A DNA stretch of 64,000 nucleotides from Pisaster brevispinus. Taxonomy: Eukaryota; Echinodermata; Asteroidea; Forcipulatida; Asteriidae. Every line of letters begins with the position of its first letter. Within the stretch, counting starts at the first letter, position 1. The notes beneath the pieces were generated by a model, which saw only the letters and a list, made by a program, of their open reading frames with translations, ran no database searches and was not told the origin of the DNA. The stretch covers positions 13,049,676 through 13,113,675 of the forward strand of contig JAMKCF010000008.1 in assembly GCA_023634235.1 (NCBI GenBank), written 5' to 3'. The translations under genes were made by a program, and so were the position numbers. Of the stretch, positions 1 through 42,099 are shown piece by piece.

Positions 1-765
1 TAGGCGTAATAATGTGTACAAATAATATGAGGGTTTTTTTCAACACCATTTTTTACAAAGCGGCGATTAAGCCTCGCGGCCAAACGAAGAATTTTTGTTT
101 AGACAATCACAAATGCAGTTGACTATTGTTTAAAACATTAGACCTAAACTTTTTTTTCCTAAGTCTACTGTCAAATTAAAGCTGAATTCGTAAGTCATAC
201 AGAGCTGTCAACATTTTTTGTCTTCTTCAATTTTTTCGACCTTTTGGCTGAGTAAGCAATAACATCTTTAAACACATCTGTCACATCGTGACCAAATAAA
301 AACCAAACCCCCAAAACTGCCCGGTGTGTACACACAAACGTATGTTTAGGTTTATTCACTTCGTAGCAGCTTTTAATGAACGGTTACGTCGCTCCGTAAA
401 ATCGCTGAAGTCAAATCACTCCTATATTGGTACTAGAATGGATTTCAGTGGCAATTTTTAATTTATTTGTCAATTTGTAAACACAAAAAGTGGCAAATTT
501 ATAGTTTGTTGGATATATGGTTACAAAATGTTAACAATTATTGAAATATAAATTGGTTCATAAATCATGATTTATATACACTGTACCGTGTTTTATGATG
601 CATCAATTGTCATGGTTAGTAAATAAATTTCCATGATGACTTAACTTTCATGGTCAGCACACGACTAAATTGGCTCTGGATCTCATGTTTTGCGTAGATT
701 CTAACCTTCAAATTATTTTCACGGTGTACCAATCACTTTTAGTCTGTGAAATATGTTCTACTTAC

Positions 766-859
766 CGATCGGAAATCGAGGATGTTTCCAAATATGGGCA
801 GAGGCGGCGGGCCTTTCACCCCGAGCTTGGCAAAGAAAGTACGGCGGCTGTACGTGCTC
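766..859 (-). CDS. P450 gene A coding exon 2 (proline-rich hinge)
   Basis: 94 bases; acceptor CATTCAG, donor GTAAGT. The first G completes a Trp codon begun in exon 1. The P-P-P-L-P motif and G-N-I-L-D are typical of the CYP3 family N-terminus. Confidence 0.88.
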
Positions 860-1238
860 CTGAATGATTACAAGATTACAGTGGTTGTAATACATTCTTC
901 ATTTGAGTTATTAATGGCTGGATTTTTTCTTGAGAGTCCATTTCTTTTTTGCAATTGTACGGACCATTGTCTACGAGCTTTGCTTATTAATGAACACCTC
1001 CGCAGTATCACAATTACTGTATTAAAACTTATTTTATTATGTAACTTTTTGTGACTTACTTTGTTTGGTTTAATACTCTGTGGAATAAATCAACCTGATC
1101 CTAAATCTGCAAATCATCCAAATTAAAAATGAATTCAACAACAAAGCGAAAGAAGAAGACTGTAACATGAAAAAAAATATATTACCAAGCTAGCGAAGCA
1201 GCAATAATGCCGAACAAAGTCAAAACAACACCCAACAT
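766..1238 (-). CDS. Cytochrome P450 gene A, CYP3/thromboxane-synthase-like, 5' part only (exons 1-2)
   Basis: Coding exons 1 (1186-1238) and 2 (766-859) of a minus-strand P450 that continues beyond the left edge. Exon 1 encodes a hydrophobic 17-residue start, M-L-G-V-V-L-T-L-F-G, typical of the N-terminal signal anchor of microsomal P450s. An in-frame TAA lies upstream with no other ATG between. Exon 2 starts after a CAG acceptor and encodes the proline-rich hinge K-G-P-P-P-L-P-I-F-G-N followed by I-L-D-F-R-S, ending at a GTAAGT donor. Intron phases (2 after exon 1, 0 after exon 2) equal those of copy B. The exon 1 donor is GTAATA, weaker than GTAAGA in copy B. Family knowledge: clan-3 P450s are heme-thiolate monooxygenases or, for thromboxane synthase, an isomerase, anchored in the ER. 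Whether this copy is functional cannot be judged from the part present. Confidence 0.85.
1186..1238 (-). CDS. P450 gene A coding exon 1 (signal anchor)
   Basis: 53 bases, 17 codons plus two bases; start ATG at 1238-1236, donor GTAATA. It encodes a hydrophobic anchor that differs from copy B by one Ile/Val change. Confidence 0.8.
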
Positions 1239-2280
1239 ATTGGCGACGATCCAAACACTCTGCTGGCTAAGTTATAATTAAAGTCTTGCGTATAAGCCAG
1301 CAAGTCCATTTCTTCTGCGCACGTTTTTCTTTTTCCAGACTATTTGCCTAGTTGCAGTTGTGCGAGTCAGCCTAAAAATGCGTATATGGAAGCTGCGTGT
1401 CCTTTACGTAGTTCGTAAAAACGTAACAACAACAGCCGCTGCGCCAACAAACAACAAAATACTAAAAAAAATTAAAGTTGTTAACTACCAGCCAATATGT
1501 ACATGTTGCGTAATAGCCGACGTTTTATCGCGGACTTACTGACTGATTATCTTGGCACCATAAACAAAACTTGACCTCATAAACACTTTGGTCATCGTAG
1601 TTCATGGCCTGATTTTCTCACTGAACGAATTTTGACAAATGGCGCTGTTTCACAACGAAAACACATAAAAAACACATTTCCATATGTCACGGACAATGCA
1701 CACAAAATAAACGTAACGTGCGAAATTGTTTGTACAGGGCTGATGATAAACATGAATAAATGTCAGGATCCCAACAAAAAATGATGTTTAGTTTTAAATA
1801 ATTACAACAAGTCATTGGTGGTTCGTGTAAAACGAAAATTTGTAACTTTCTCAAGTGTGTACAAAAAAGAAATTTAAACGCTAGAAACCTTAATTGGCCA
1901 AAATTTGGACCTAGCCTTTTTGATATCTGAAATCATATATCTATTTACTTTACTATAGGCCTATAAATGGGTTTTTTATTATACAAATAAAATAAAAACA
2001 ATAATAAATCACTCAAATTGTGATAAAAAAAAGTAAAAAAAAATATTTTCTGGTGTATTTTTTTGTAATGAGTATCGTACTCAAAACGAACTTCAAAAAG
2101 AAACGAGCTTAAACACAAATCAACAAGCGTATGTTTCGTCTTAGATCAATGACACGGAAATCAATGGATATCGGGGTTGAGGACTTACAAGTATTTTCAA
2201 CCTACGACTATTTCTGGTAACAACAACATATTTGTGTCTAAATTATTAGTGCGTGTTGCAACAGAGCAATGGTAAACAGT

Positions 2281-2510
2281 TGTAAGATTCTGTGTGCATC
2301 TCTCAAACGGTTGGTCGGGTTCGAAATCTGTATGAAAAATCTTATTATGAACTTTAATCAAATCTTAATGAAACTTTAATCAAACTTTAATCAAACTTTA
2401 ATCAAACTTCCCTTTAAGTAAATCCCTTTGATGAAAAGCCTAATTCAGTAAAATATTCAGTGAAACTTGTACATCTTAAAAGGTTAATGATCCAAAACTT
2501 TGAACATCCA
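2281..2510 (-). repeat. Putative 3' LTR of the BEL/Pao relic
   Basis: Direct repeat of 7117-7420 next to the end of the pol relic. It contains five imperfect copies of actttaatcaaa (2345-2408). The boundaries are approximate. Confidence 0.55.
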
Positions 2511-2514
2511 AAAT

Positions 2515-4990
2515 CTATGAACATGTACAGGATACAACTTGGAGAAAGGAAGATGATAGAGAAGGAGGGGAACTTCTTGTTTGTTGTAGCTGAAGTGTAC
2601 GTATCTTCCGGCTCTGGCTCACAACAATGACGCCGTCATCTCTGACCTGGGGACACAGTTTGGCATACATTTTACTGAAAGTCACCTTATCATCCTTCAG
2701 TGTCTTCATTGTCGGCTTTTGACACTCCTTGATCAAGCAAATTTCTGCTCGTTCAATATCCTTTGCGGATAGGATCTTGGTGTTGTAAATGGCAGAACAC
2801 TGGCAGTTACCCTCAAGAGTTTGTTTTAGCCGCTATTGACGTTGATTCTGTTAGGTAGTGTATCGGCTTCTCGTGCATCAGAGACCATGATTTTAGCCCG
2901 TTCTGGTAGGTTGCCTTTTGAGCAGCTTTGTTCGATTGGCCATTCTTCTATGGGTTGTTGCAGAAATGTTGGCCCTCGTTGCCATGTACTCTCAGAGCCA
3001 ATCTCAGATGGAGTCTTACCTCTTGTTATCAAGTCTGCAACGTTCAATTCTCCTTTACACCACCACCAATCCTCTGGCTCTGTTGCCTCCTGTATCTCAC
3101 CAATTCGGATAGCAACGAATGTCTTGAAGCCATAGCTCTGCTTTTGAATCATCGATCACACAATCTCGCTGTCGACGATGTGGAACTCTCTGTTGAACTA
3201 TAACCTCATGCGAGTCGTTTGTTTGGGACAGCTCCACTCAGTTCTAGTCTTACAATGCTGGCTAACTCGATGGCAGCAATGCGGCTTTTGCTTGCCACTA
3301 AATTTGATACGTATCCGCCATCGTTGAGCATCCAACGAATGTAGGCCACCGTCCCGAACGCTTGTTCAGAACCATCGGAAAAGACGACCAGGGTAGGCTT
3401 TGTCTCTGGATTGACTCCTTCTGGTTTGATACATCGTTGGAATGAAATATCAGCGACCGCATACAGCTCCTTGAAGAACTGTATCCATTCTCTTATCATG
3501 TTGTCAGGCATTGGGTCGTCCCAGCCAAGCTTTATTTTCCACATCTTTCTAACTAATATCTTCACCTTAATTGTGAATGGTGCAACGAGCCTTGTGGGTC
3601 ATAACTTCCGGTGACTTGGCTCAAACACATTCTCTTTGTAAGTATGGACGGTATCTCTGATGGGATTTGTTCGCCTCTCAGGTCAGGACCTTGTCTCATT
3701 TTCTTCTTCTTTGGGGTGAAGTTGATCCTAGTAATGAAGTGGAACACATCTCTCATTGGATCCCATGAAATGTCAAGCACCTTCTCATTACTTTCCTTGC
3801 CGGGCCATTCTTCATTATCTGTATCCAATCCTTCTCCAGAGAACACCCATTTCTTTAGGAAGAAATATCCTGGTTTGACCAATCGGTCAATCTCTCGTGC
3901 ATGAATTCGGGCCTTGTGAGAGTGTTTGCACGGACTTGAGGATGTCGTCCACGTAAACATTCTACTGCATTGTACTTGCAGCTTCGGGAAATTGATCTTT
4001 GCCAAGCTCAGCAGTTTTCTTCAGTGCGACGGTGGCAATGGTGGCTGATGGCCGGCCGGTCACCCATGTTGACGACTTTCGTGCAGTAAGTATTTGGATC
4101 TTCATTGGTCCGCATTCCTCTCCAGAGAAATATGTGGCAATGTTGGTAGTAAAGACGCTGTGATACATCTTGCGGATGTCGCCAACCAAAGCTACCTCGT
4201 TCTCTCGAAATCGAAGTAGTACTCCCAGGAGGGAATTCATCATCATGTCTGGACCTTTAGCCCAATAATCGTTGAGGATATGTCCTTTGTAGTTGGCACT
4301 GCTGCTGAATACAATCCTGACAGGGGTACTCTTGCTGTCTGGCTTCAGAACTTCGTGATGGGCTATATAGTGCATCGGTCCCTTATACGAAGCCATTTTT
4401 TCCTTGTATTGGGGATTTCCCGGGCGACGCCTCGATCTATCGTGTCTTTCTTGTGCGTCGTACACTTCGGCTTTGGTAGGGTCACACTCTAGTCATCGTT
4501 CTAGTGCTTTCAGGGTGGCAAATGCAATCTGTCTGTTATCTGGTAGATTAGCGGGATCCTTGATCCAGGGGTAAGCTGCTTCCCAATGAGATCCATGAAA
4601 GATGAGGTTCTGATCAATTAGTGCGAGTTCTCGCTCTTCCTTCAAAGTGTAGTCTTTGGAGCCGATGGGACATTTACTACATCTACAGTTCCCACATCTT
4701 GGGGTACATTCCACTCCCATACTCTCCAATTTCATGCATTGGTCTAGGCTGCAATTTAACACATGCTGGATCATTGCTGTAGCGGCAGGGATTCGTCTGG
4801 TCCTCTCTTTAATGGCTTTATGTGCACCTCCCAAAAACCTACCGAATCTATTCTCCAGGACAAGTAGAATGTCTACAGCCTGTAGTCTTATTGGGTGGTA
4901 CCCTGCATATTCAAATCCAAAGATGAGGTCCACCTGGCCCCTCGGGCGCTCAATCTGCTCCCGGCTAACACCCATGAAGAGTCCCACCAC
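2515..4990 (-). pseudogene. pol: BEL/Pao pol relic (protease tail, reverse transcriptase, RNase H)
   Basis: Reading the minus strand from 4990 downwards: 4990-4493 holds the protease C-terminal part, a Cys-rich C-x-x-C-x-C-x-x-C segment and the Y-P-W-I-K-D-P start typical of BEL RT. 4465-3962 holds the RT palm (H-E-V-L-K-P, V-G-D-I-R-K-M-Y). The RT catalytic Y-V-D-D is still readable at about 3940-3955, but in a different frame from the flanking parts. 4005-3562 continues the RT thumb, 3565-3206 shows an RNase H start (V-V-F-S-D-G-S), and 3152-2826 has the N-V-A-D-L-I-T-R-G post-RNase H motif. 2736-2515 resembles the region just before the integrase. The integrase DDE core is absent. Several frameshifts and stops separate the pieces, so no protein is made. 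Confidence 0.75.
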
Positions 4991-6575
4991 ACTAAGTGTG
5001 TTGATTTTTTTCTATGTCTGCGCCAATGCGGCCAATCCCGTAGGCTAAGATGTGAACTATGTAGCCTTGTCTGTCAGTATAGGAGTACAGAGTAAAAAAA
5101 AAAAGGGAAAATGTGTGCCTAGACAATCGGTCTCTCGTTTTTTTCTCACACCCCCCTCCTTTCCCTCCGCCCGACCCCCCTACACACAGCTGTTCTTCTG
5201 TTGTTGCCCTTAACCATATGTTCATTTTTCCTACCCCCCTTTCCTCCTTCATTTCTATAAAGAACTGTATATGACGCCTCAAACGTTTTTAAGATTGCTT
5301 TTCAATACTTGATTCTCACTCGACATGTGAAGAAGAAGCTTCATAACTGACAAAACCTCAAGCTTTTGAACATTTTGAGTGCGTTTCGGTCCTCGTTTAC
5401 TCTCTGCGTGTTATTTAAAACAACTCTCACTATTTGATGCATTGAATACAATCAAAATGTATTTCGTGGTCACACATGGTCTCAACTCATGACTTGCTTG
5501 CGCACGGAAACATCATTTTTTTTAAAGGCAAGATATTGCCTAATATCACAAAGCCGGATGGCCACTTCAAGTTGGGGGATTCGATCACTTAACTGATTTG
5601 GGCTGTCGACTCAAATCAACTGTCACCAAGGGCATGTTGCCACCTACTCCTGGGGCTGAAACAGGGTGACCCCCCTTCAGACTCCACTAGGAGCCTGGCT
5701 GGTAGAGCAGAGTGTACTACCTTCTTAACATTTTACGAAACAATAGTGCCTTGCTCAAGGGTAGACGCCCCATCTGAGATTCAAACCCACACTCCGCTGC
5801 CGATATACCAGAGCTTGGGTCCGGTGAACTAGAACGCCTGGCCATGACAAGCCACATGTATAATTTCACTTTTCCCTCCAAAAACATGAACAGCTGGCAT
5901 GTCATGTGTTTCTTCATGTGGAGTGTGCTGTGGCCATTGCTCTAATGGAGCAGATAGAAGAGATGCAGAAGAACTTGGTAGCGATGAAGAGGAAACAGAA
6001 TAATCGAGCCTTTTGTATTGGCAAAAGTTGTAGTTGTAGGGCCTATGAGCTTGCTGTCATTTTAGCCTTCTAACTAGTATTTTTGATCAATAAATTGTTT
6101 TATTTGTAATTAACAAGCCTTCAACCATGTTGATATCTGCCTCCAAACAATGTGATACATTTTGATAGATACATAGTAACGTATTACGGTAGTTTCAAGG
6201 TCTTCTTCACGTAGAAACTGTGTAATGAGCGTGCCGATTCCTTGTTAACTAGCAGCACATCTTCAATCAAGTGTAACTTTTCACAGGATAATAAAATGAC
6301 AAAATAAACACCAATTTCAGCATTTAAAAGTCAATTTCCTTTCATTTGATACCAAACACAACATACTTTGAGCCAGATTTGGGTCAAAGAACCCCTAGTT
6401 TCAATGACCCCTCCCCCTAAATAAAAATTCCCCACCCCATCAGTCCTTATTTATTTTTTCATTTTTTTTTTGGGGGGGGGGTAAATAGCGACACCCATAC
6501 CTATAAATATCAGTTGAAATCAGCTTCTTTCAATTTTTTCACAGATTTGCTAAATATATGGCTAATTTGGGGTTA
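4991..6575. other. Stretch without recognised genes inside the retrotransposon relic
   Basis: It holds a C/T-rich tract (5095-5170, 5228-5250), the SINE-like element, AT-rich sequence and a T10-G10 tract at about 6462-6481. I see no coding signal. Confidence 0.5.
5540..5870 (-). repeat. tRNA-derived SINE-like element
   Basis: The minus strand reads TGGCCAGGCGTTCTAG, close to a pol III A box, then GTGTGGGTTTGAATCTC, close to a B box. It continues into 'cccttgagcaaggcac', a common 3' part of such repeats in marine invertebrates (recalled, not searched). It lies inside the non-coding part of the retrotransposon relic. Confidence 0.45.
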
Positions 6576-6821
6576 CTATGTGAACATCTCTGAGATTCCT
6601 TGCTTTGTGTAGTGATGTTTGTTTGCCTCGTTCTCAAGTTGCGTCTGCTGTATTTTGGAGGCATCTGTCTCATCTTTGTGGGCGTGGATCTTGTAATTCA
6701 TCAGCAACTTTCTGATTTCATAGTATTTCTGTTCTATGATGGAAATCCACTCTTCATCTTCATTGTCCTCACCGTCAGTATGCAAGATGAACTCTTTATG
6801 CTTGGTGTAAACAGTGCACAT
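6576..6821 (-). pseudogene. Possible gag fragment of the BEL/Pao relic
   Basis: An 81-codon minus-strand frame with an acidic stretch (D-G-E-D-N-E-D-E-E-W) followed by I-E-Q-K-Y-Y-E-I-R-K-L-L. It resembles the charged helical N-terminal part of BEL gag proteins and lies upstream of pol as expected. The assignment rests on position and composition only. Confidence 0.35.
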
Positions 6822-7116
6822 GCAGACTTCAAATCAGATGCCAGCATGTTGACATACTCTATGGGTTTGCTCTGTGTGATTGCGGTATCAATGGAACGAC
6901 ATATTCTAATGAAATCTTCCGTTCTCGCAAGGCTCTCTCATCTTCTTCATCTCAGTATGTGCCACGTCGAAAGGTGCAGAGTTATGTGGTTTCTTCTCAT
7001 CTAGCCCAGTGGTTAGTTTAAAATGAAACGGTCTCACCTGTTGGCTCTTGCTTCCTCAAAAGCATCAAGGGGGGTGAAGCTACTGTCTGGCTGCACCCAG
7101 TGGCAAGTATTTCGAA

Positions 7117-7420
7117 TGAAAGATTCTGTGTGCATCTCTCAAACGTGAAACATTTCCTCAAACTCCTTTTATTGCAATTTTACGGAAGAGTTACATCAGT
7201 GGTCGGGTTTGAAATCCATATGAAGAATACAATATCGTACTATAAACCTTAGGGCCTATTCAAATATTAATCAAACTTTAATCAAACTTTAATCAAACTT
7301 AATCAAACTTCCCTTTCAGTAAATCCCTTTAATGAAAAGCCTTCAGTAAAATATCCAGTGAAACTTAAGTTTATGTAAATGCAAATCAATGACAATCCAA
7401 AACTAGTATTTTATCTAAAT
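7117..7420 (-). repeat. Putative 5' LTR of the BEL/Pao relic
   Basis: Matches 2281-2510, with an extra segment of about 57 bases after 'ctctcaaacg'. I could not identify a primer-binding site with confidence in the sequence following it on the minus strand. Confidence 0.5.
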
Positions 7421-7680
7421 GTACCTATTTTGCTCTTCTCTCAGATTATACTTAACAACTGACAAATGCAGCTTTAATACAGAACAAAACACAAATTAAC
7501 TTACACTATTTTGCGTCCGATTTAAATGGCACTATCACAAGAATCTTATAACTTGTAGTTGTTTAAAACAATGTACATGTGGCAGAGTCGGGTATCTGTC
7601 TACTTGGTCTAAAAAAGGCTAAGTGAAATAATCAACAGTTAGGACCGGACTATAAGATAAGTCTTCTCTCAACAAGTGAA

Positions 7681-7780
7681 NNNNNNNNNNNNNNNNNNNN
7701 NNNNNNNNNNNNNNNNNNNNNNNNNNNNNNNNNNNNNNNNNNNNNNNNNNNNNNNNNNNNNNNNNNNNNNNNNNNNNNNN
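7681..7780. other. Assembly gap (100 N)
   Basis: Exactly 100 N, a conventional placeholder length. The real distance between flanks is unknown. Confidence 0.99.
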
Positions 7781-8140
7781 GACCCGGAATTGGATCAAGC
7801 TCCCTGGGACACGGAGTCAATTCCGGTTTACTTTAACGAATTGGCACATCCTTTCTGGGAACGAGGCGGATATTCACACCGTTCTCAGGTGTCAGAAGAC
7901 CACGGGTTCCTCTCTTTGGTGGAATCTGGTTACCAAAAAAACACAAAATCAAGTAAATGTTTTTCTAGTATGTTTGGTTATATATGTTTTTGTTAGTTAA
8001 TTTATTGTTTTATTTCAACAGCTGACTAAAGGAAGAAGTGGTGATATATACCAAATTTGTTTGGGATAGTTTTTCAACCCTTTTATAAGAACCTCACTGT
8101 TACCTCTTCTGTTATAGGCACCACTTTGTCTTATCTAATG
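7781..8140. other. Stretch without recognised genes after the gap
   Basis: It starts with a diverged fragment of the GGGTCA/TGACCC MITE family (7781-7860), followed by AT-rich sequence. I see no coding signal. Confidence 0.4.
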
Positions 8141-8178
8141 TCATTATTTTATAATTCGCAAGAAAAAAAACTTAGACC

Positions 8179-18387
<10,209 letters not shown>

Positions 18388-19520
18388 AGTGGCGACGATC
18401 CAAACGCTATACTGGCCAGGTTAGAAATAAAGTCTTGCTTACAAGCCAGCAAGTCTTCTCCTTCTGCGCACGTTTTTCTTTTTCCAGACTAATTGCCTAA
18501 TGGAAGCTGCGCGTCCTTTTAGTAAAAACGTGACAACAGCCGCTGCGCCAAAAAAAGAAAACAAAACTTAAAATAAGTTTTTAACTACCAGCCAATATGT
18601 ACATGCTGCGTAATAGCCGACGTTTTAAACTAGCCCTTAATCCAAAAGTGCTAAAATGGAACGCAAAAGTCCGGTCCGCGAGGGTCAATTTGACCCAGAG
18701 AACTGGGCTAAACTAAACCTCATGTTTTACGACCAACCCCCGCTGCGATCGTTGGAACGCAACTGACCTGCTACATCCGGTCTATTTTATTCCATGTGAT
18801 CTCTCCACAGAAGGTTACGTCATCATAACAACAACGCACGTAGACTACCAACAGTAATTCCCAGCTGATACATTTTGGTCATCGTAGTAGTCCATGGCCT
18901 GATTTTTCTCACTGAACAAATTTGATAAATGGCGCTATTTCACAACGAAAACACATACAAAAACATTTCCATATGTCACGGACAATGCACAAAAAATCAA
19001 TGTAACATGCGAAATTGTTTGTACAGGGCTGATTATAAGCATGAATAAATGTCGGGATTGTTTGTACAGGGCTGATTATAAACATGAATAAATGTCGGGA
19101 TCTCAACAAAAATCAATGTTTAGTTTTAAATAGTTACAACAAGTCATTGGTGGTTCGTTAAATACCGTAAACGAAAGTTTGTAACTTTCTCAAGTGTGTA
19201 CAAAAAAGAAATTTAAACGCTAGTTAAGATTTAAACTTTAATTGGCCAAAATTTGGACCTAGCCTTTTTAATATCTGAAATCATCAATCTATTTACTTTA
19301 CTATAGGCCTATATTTTTATTTTTTTAATTATTATACAAATAAAAAAAATAATTAATCTCTCAAATTATGGTTAAGTAAAAAAATATATTTTATGGTGTA
19401 GGCCTACATTTTGAAATGAGTATCTTACTCAAAACGAGCTTCAAAAAGAAACGAACACAAATCAACAAGCGTATGTTTCGTCTTAGATCGATGATACGGA
19501 AATCAATGGATATCCGGATT

Positions 19521-21087
19521 ATTTCTGGTAGCAATAGCCTAGACTACTCTTACATAGGCCCTACTACATGGAGAGAAAAATAATCATTTTATGGATGAGC
19601 TTGATGAAAGACGATTCATAAATAACACATATCTGCGCGGGGTCCCTGTGCGCTGGAGAACAAGAGACATAAAAACAAGAGAGGAGAAACAGCTCTGACA
19701 AGGGAGTCCTTGAGAGTGTAGTCCAATTCTTAGTGCATGGGTAATCACATGTGATGAAGGCGAGGCGAAACTTCCAAAAAAAAATTATGGTTCTATTTCC
19801 ATTTGTAAGTGATTGTATTTGATGTAAAATGTGTTATATTTTTTTACTGTATTCTTATTGTACGCTGTGTATTTTTTTTCCAAATGGAAGTCATTTTTTA
19901 TGCAACGCGGCCCCTTAGAAAACAAGTTTGGTTGAATGAGCTACCGTGTATAAACATGGTTACATTTATAAAATAAACAATTGTTTCTTTGAATACATTT
20001 ATATTTTCCCCATCGGAAATTGTAATAGGTGTAATAAACATGAAATCTTACCACCTTTTTAAAAAACGTTTCATGTGAAACATTGCTTACCTCACTCGTT
20101 TTAAGATACTTGGTTTGTCTCTCTCCCATCCCCATCCCCACCCTACCCCTCTTTTCCCTTCTCCCCACCCCTCCCCCTCGTTCTCTCCACTCACCCCTCC
20201 CCTCCTCTTTCTTTCTCGCTCTTGTTTCTTTAAACCCTGAAACGACGCACATTGTTAGCACATGCTGACATAACATTTTAATATTTCAATTGTCTTAACC
20301 ACAGCGTCAGCTCATCAGCTCATAAGACATGATATCATAAGCTGGACCATGCCACACACTATAGAGGGGTGTCAATCAACAGGGATCGGTGATTTGGTTA
20401 GAAGGTGGCAGGACAAAACTTTGCCAGCATCCTTTTAGTCAGTCATCGGTCAGTCAATTTTGAATAGTAGTTGACCAAATTGTATTAAAAAAAACTAATT
20501 AATTAGTAAACAAATAGGTTTAATACCTGGACTCGTAAACAACACACTCGGGTAAAGAAATCGTGAACATTCTAATGCTGACAACGAACCAAAGTTACGT
20601 TTGTCTCTAACAGGTGCCTTGTTTGAGTGTTTTTAAGACATTTTAGAGTACTCTATCCTATGCATTATTAGTAACAGTTAGGTTGCCTAAAATAATGTGT
20701 GAAGCATGTATAACAGGTTTTCCCTACTGAACGTTCTGATCATAGAGGAAAGAATAGAATCCTTCATCCATGTTCTGATTAAGCAGCCGTAGTATTTTTT
20801 TTTATTAATGGCTTTACGTAGTGGCTTTACTTCCATGGGGGAAGTGGAATGTAGTCTTGTGTGACCATAACAACATCGGGTGGATCCTTGGTTAACAAAA
20901 GACTCCAAACAATACCTTAAATAAACCTGCGGCGAGGTGGGCGTTGCATTGTTGGCAAGTCAGTGGGTATTATGTGTGTAATGCCGTGCATAACCGTAGA
21001 CTAAAGCAACACAAAGTCACACTCCGACATGTTTTAAATGATTAAACCCAATTCGGAATTCAACACCAGTTTTTCTCGATTTTCAAA
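19521..21087. other. Intergenic stretch between P450 gene B and the CAP gene
   Basis: AT-rich sequence with a C/T-rich tract at 20120-20225. The two genes point away from each other, so their 5' regions lie here. I see no clear TATA box. Confidence 0.4.
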
Positions 21088-41693
<20,606 letters not shown>

Positions 41694-41767
41694 CTGTTTG
41701 GTGCTTGACGTCATTAGCAGCTCGGGTATGTGAGTGGGACTCGGTGATGACAGAACCGTATATCACA

Positions 41768-42007
41768 CTCTAAAAACTTCAGGGTCAGAATTCACCCGGT
41801 TCCGGGTCAGAATTGACCCGGGTCAAGGTCCTAGGGGGCCTGACCCATTTCCGGATCAATATGTCTTGCAAACTCGGATGCTGCGTCAGTTTGATCCATT
41901 CATGTGTCATTTCGACGCATATTCCAGGTCATACTGACCCAGAAATGAGTCAGGCCCCACGGGACCCGGACTCCTGGCCAGTTCTAACCCAGGAGTTTTT
42001 AGAGTGT
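41768..42007. mobile_element. Full-length GGGTCA/TGACCC MITE in the CAP 3' untranslated region
   Basis: Termini 'cactctaaaaacttcagggt' and 'acccaggagtttttagagtg' are inverted repeats, flanked by TATCA on both sides (probable 5-base target duplication). It lies 75 bases after the stop codon. It serves as the family reference in this window. Confidence 0.8.
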
Positions 42008-42063
42008 ATCAGATCATTTTCAAATAAATATAATTTCAAATTAATTGTGAGCATATTATTAAT

Positions 42064-42069
42064 AATAAA
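42064..42069 (+). promoter_or_regulatory. Possible poly(A) signal of the CAP gene
   Basis: AATAAA about 370 bases after the stop codon and directly after a MITE copy. It is one of several AT-rich candidates. Confidence 0.35.
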
Positions 42070-42099
42070 CCTTGTAGAAATGGGTATCCTACAATAATC

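Larger units (their letters stand above)
1..2225 (-). repeat. Segmental duplication, copy A (5' part of P450 gene A)
   Basis: This segment is a direct repeat of about 17176-19520, with an offset near 17,175 at the left end and small indels throughout. It includes coding exons 1 and 2 of a P450 gene, the intron between them, part of intron 2 and the upstream region. Exon 2 differs at about six of 94 bases between copies; the non-coding parts show more indels. Similarity fades near 2225, shortly before the LTR retrotransposon starts. The window begins at the last bases of intron 2, so exon 3 of gene A must lie just outside the left edge. Confidence 0.9.
2281..7420 (-). mobile_element. Degraded BEL/Pao LTR retrotransposon
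   Basis: A minus-strand pol relic with BEL/Pao signatures (protease-RT junction, RT, RNase H, N-terminal integrase flank) is bracketed by direct repeats at about 2281-2510 and 7117-7420. These share 'gattctgtgtgcatctctc', a tandem 'actttaatcaaa' block and 'cttccctttnagtaaatccctttnatgaaaagcc', so they look like LTRs. The minus-strand LTR 3' end would read ...GAATCTTNCA. The lower copy lacks about 57 bases present in the upper one. A gag-like fragment lies at 6576-6821. The integrase core is missing and pol is split over several frames, so the copy is dead. The outer right boundary is uncertain. Confidence 0.7.

Noticed and set aside
7676..7996. Plus-strand frame through the N gap
   Set aside because: The frame includes the gap, and the rest is a diverged MITE fragment.
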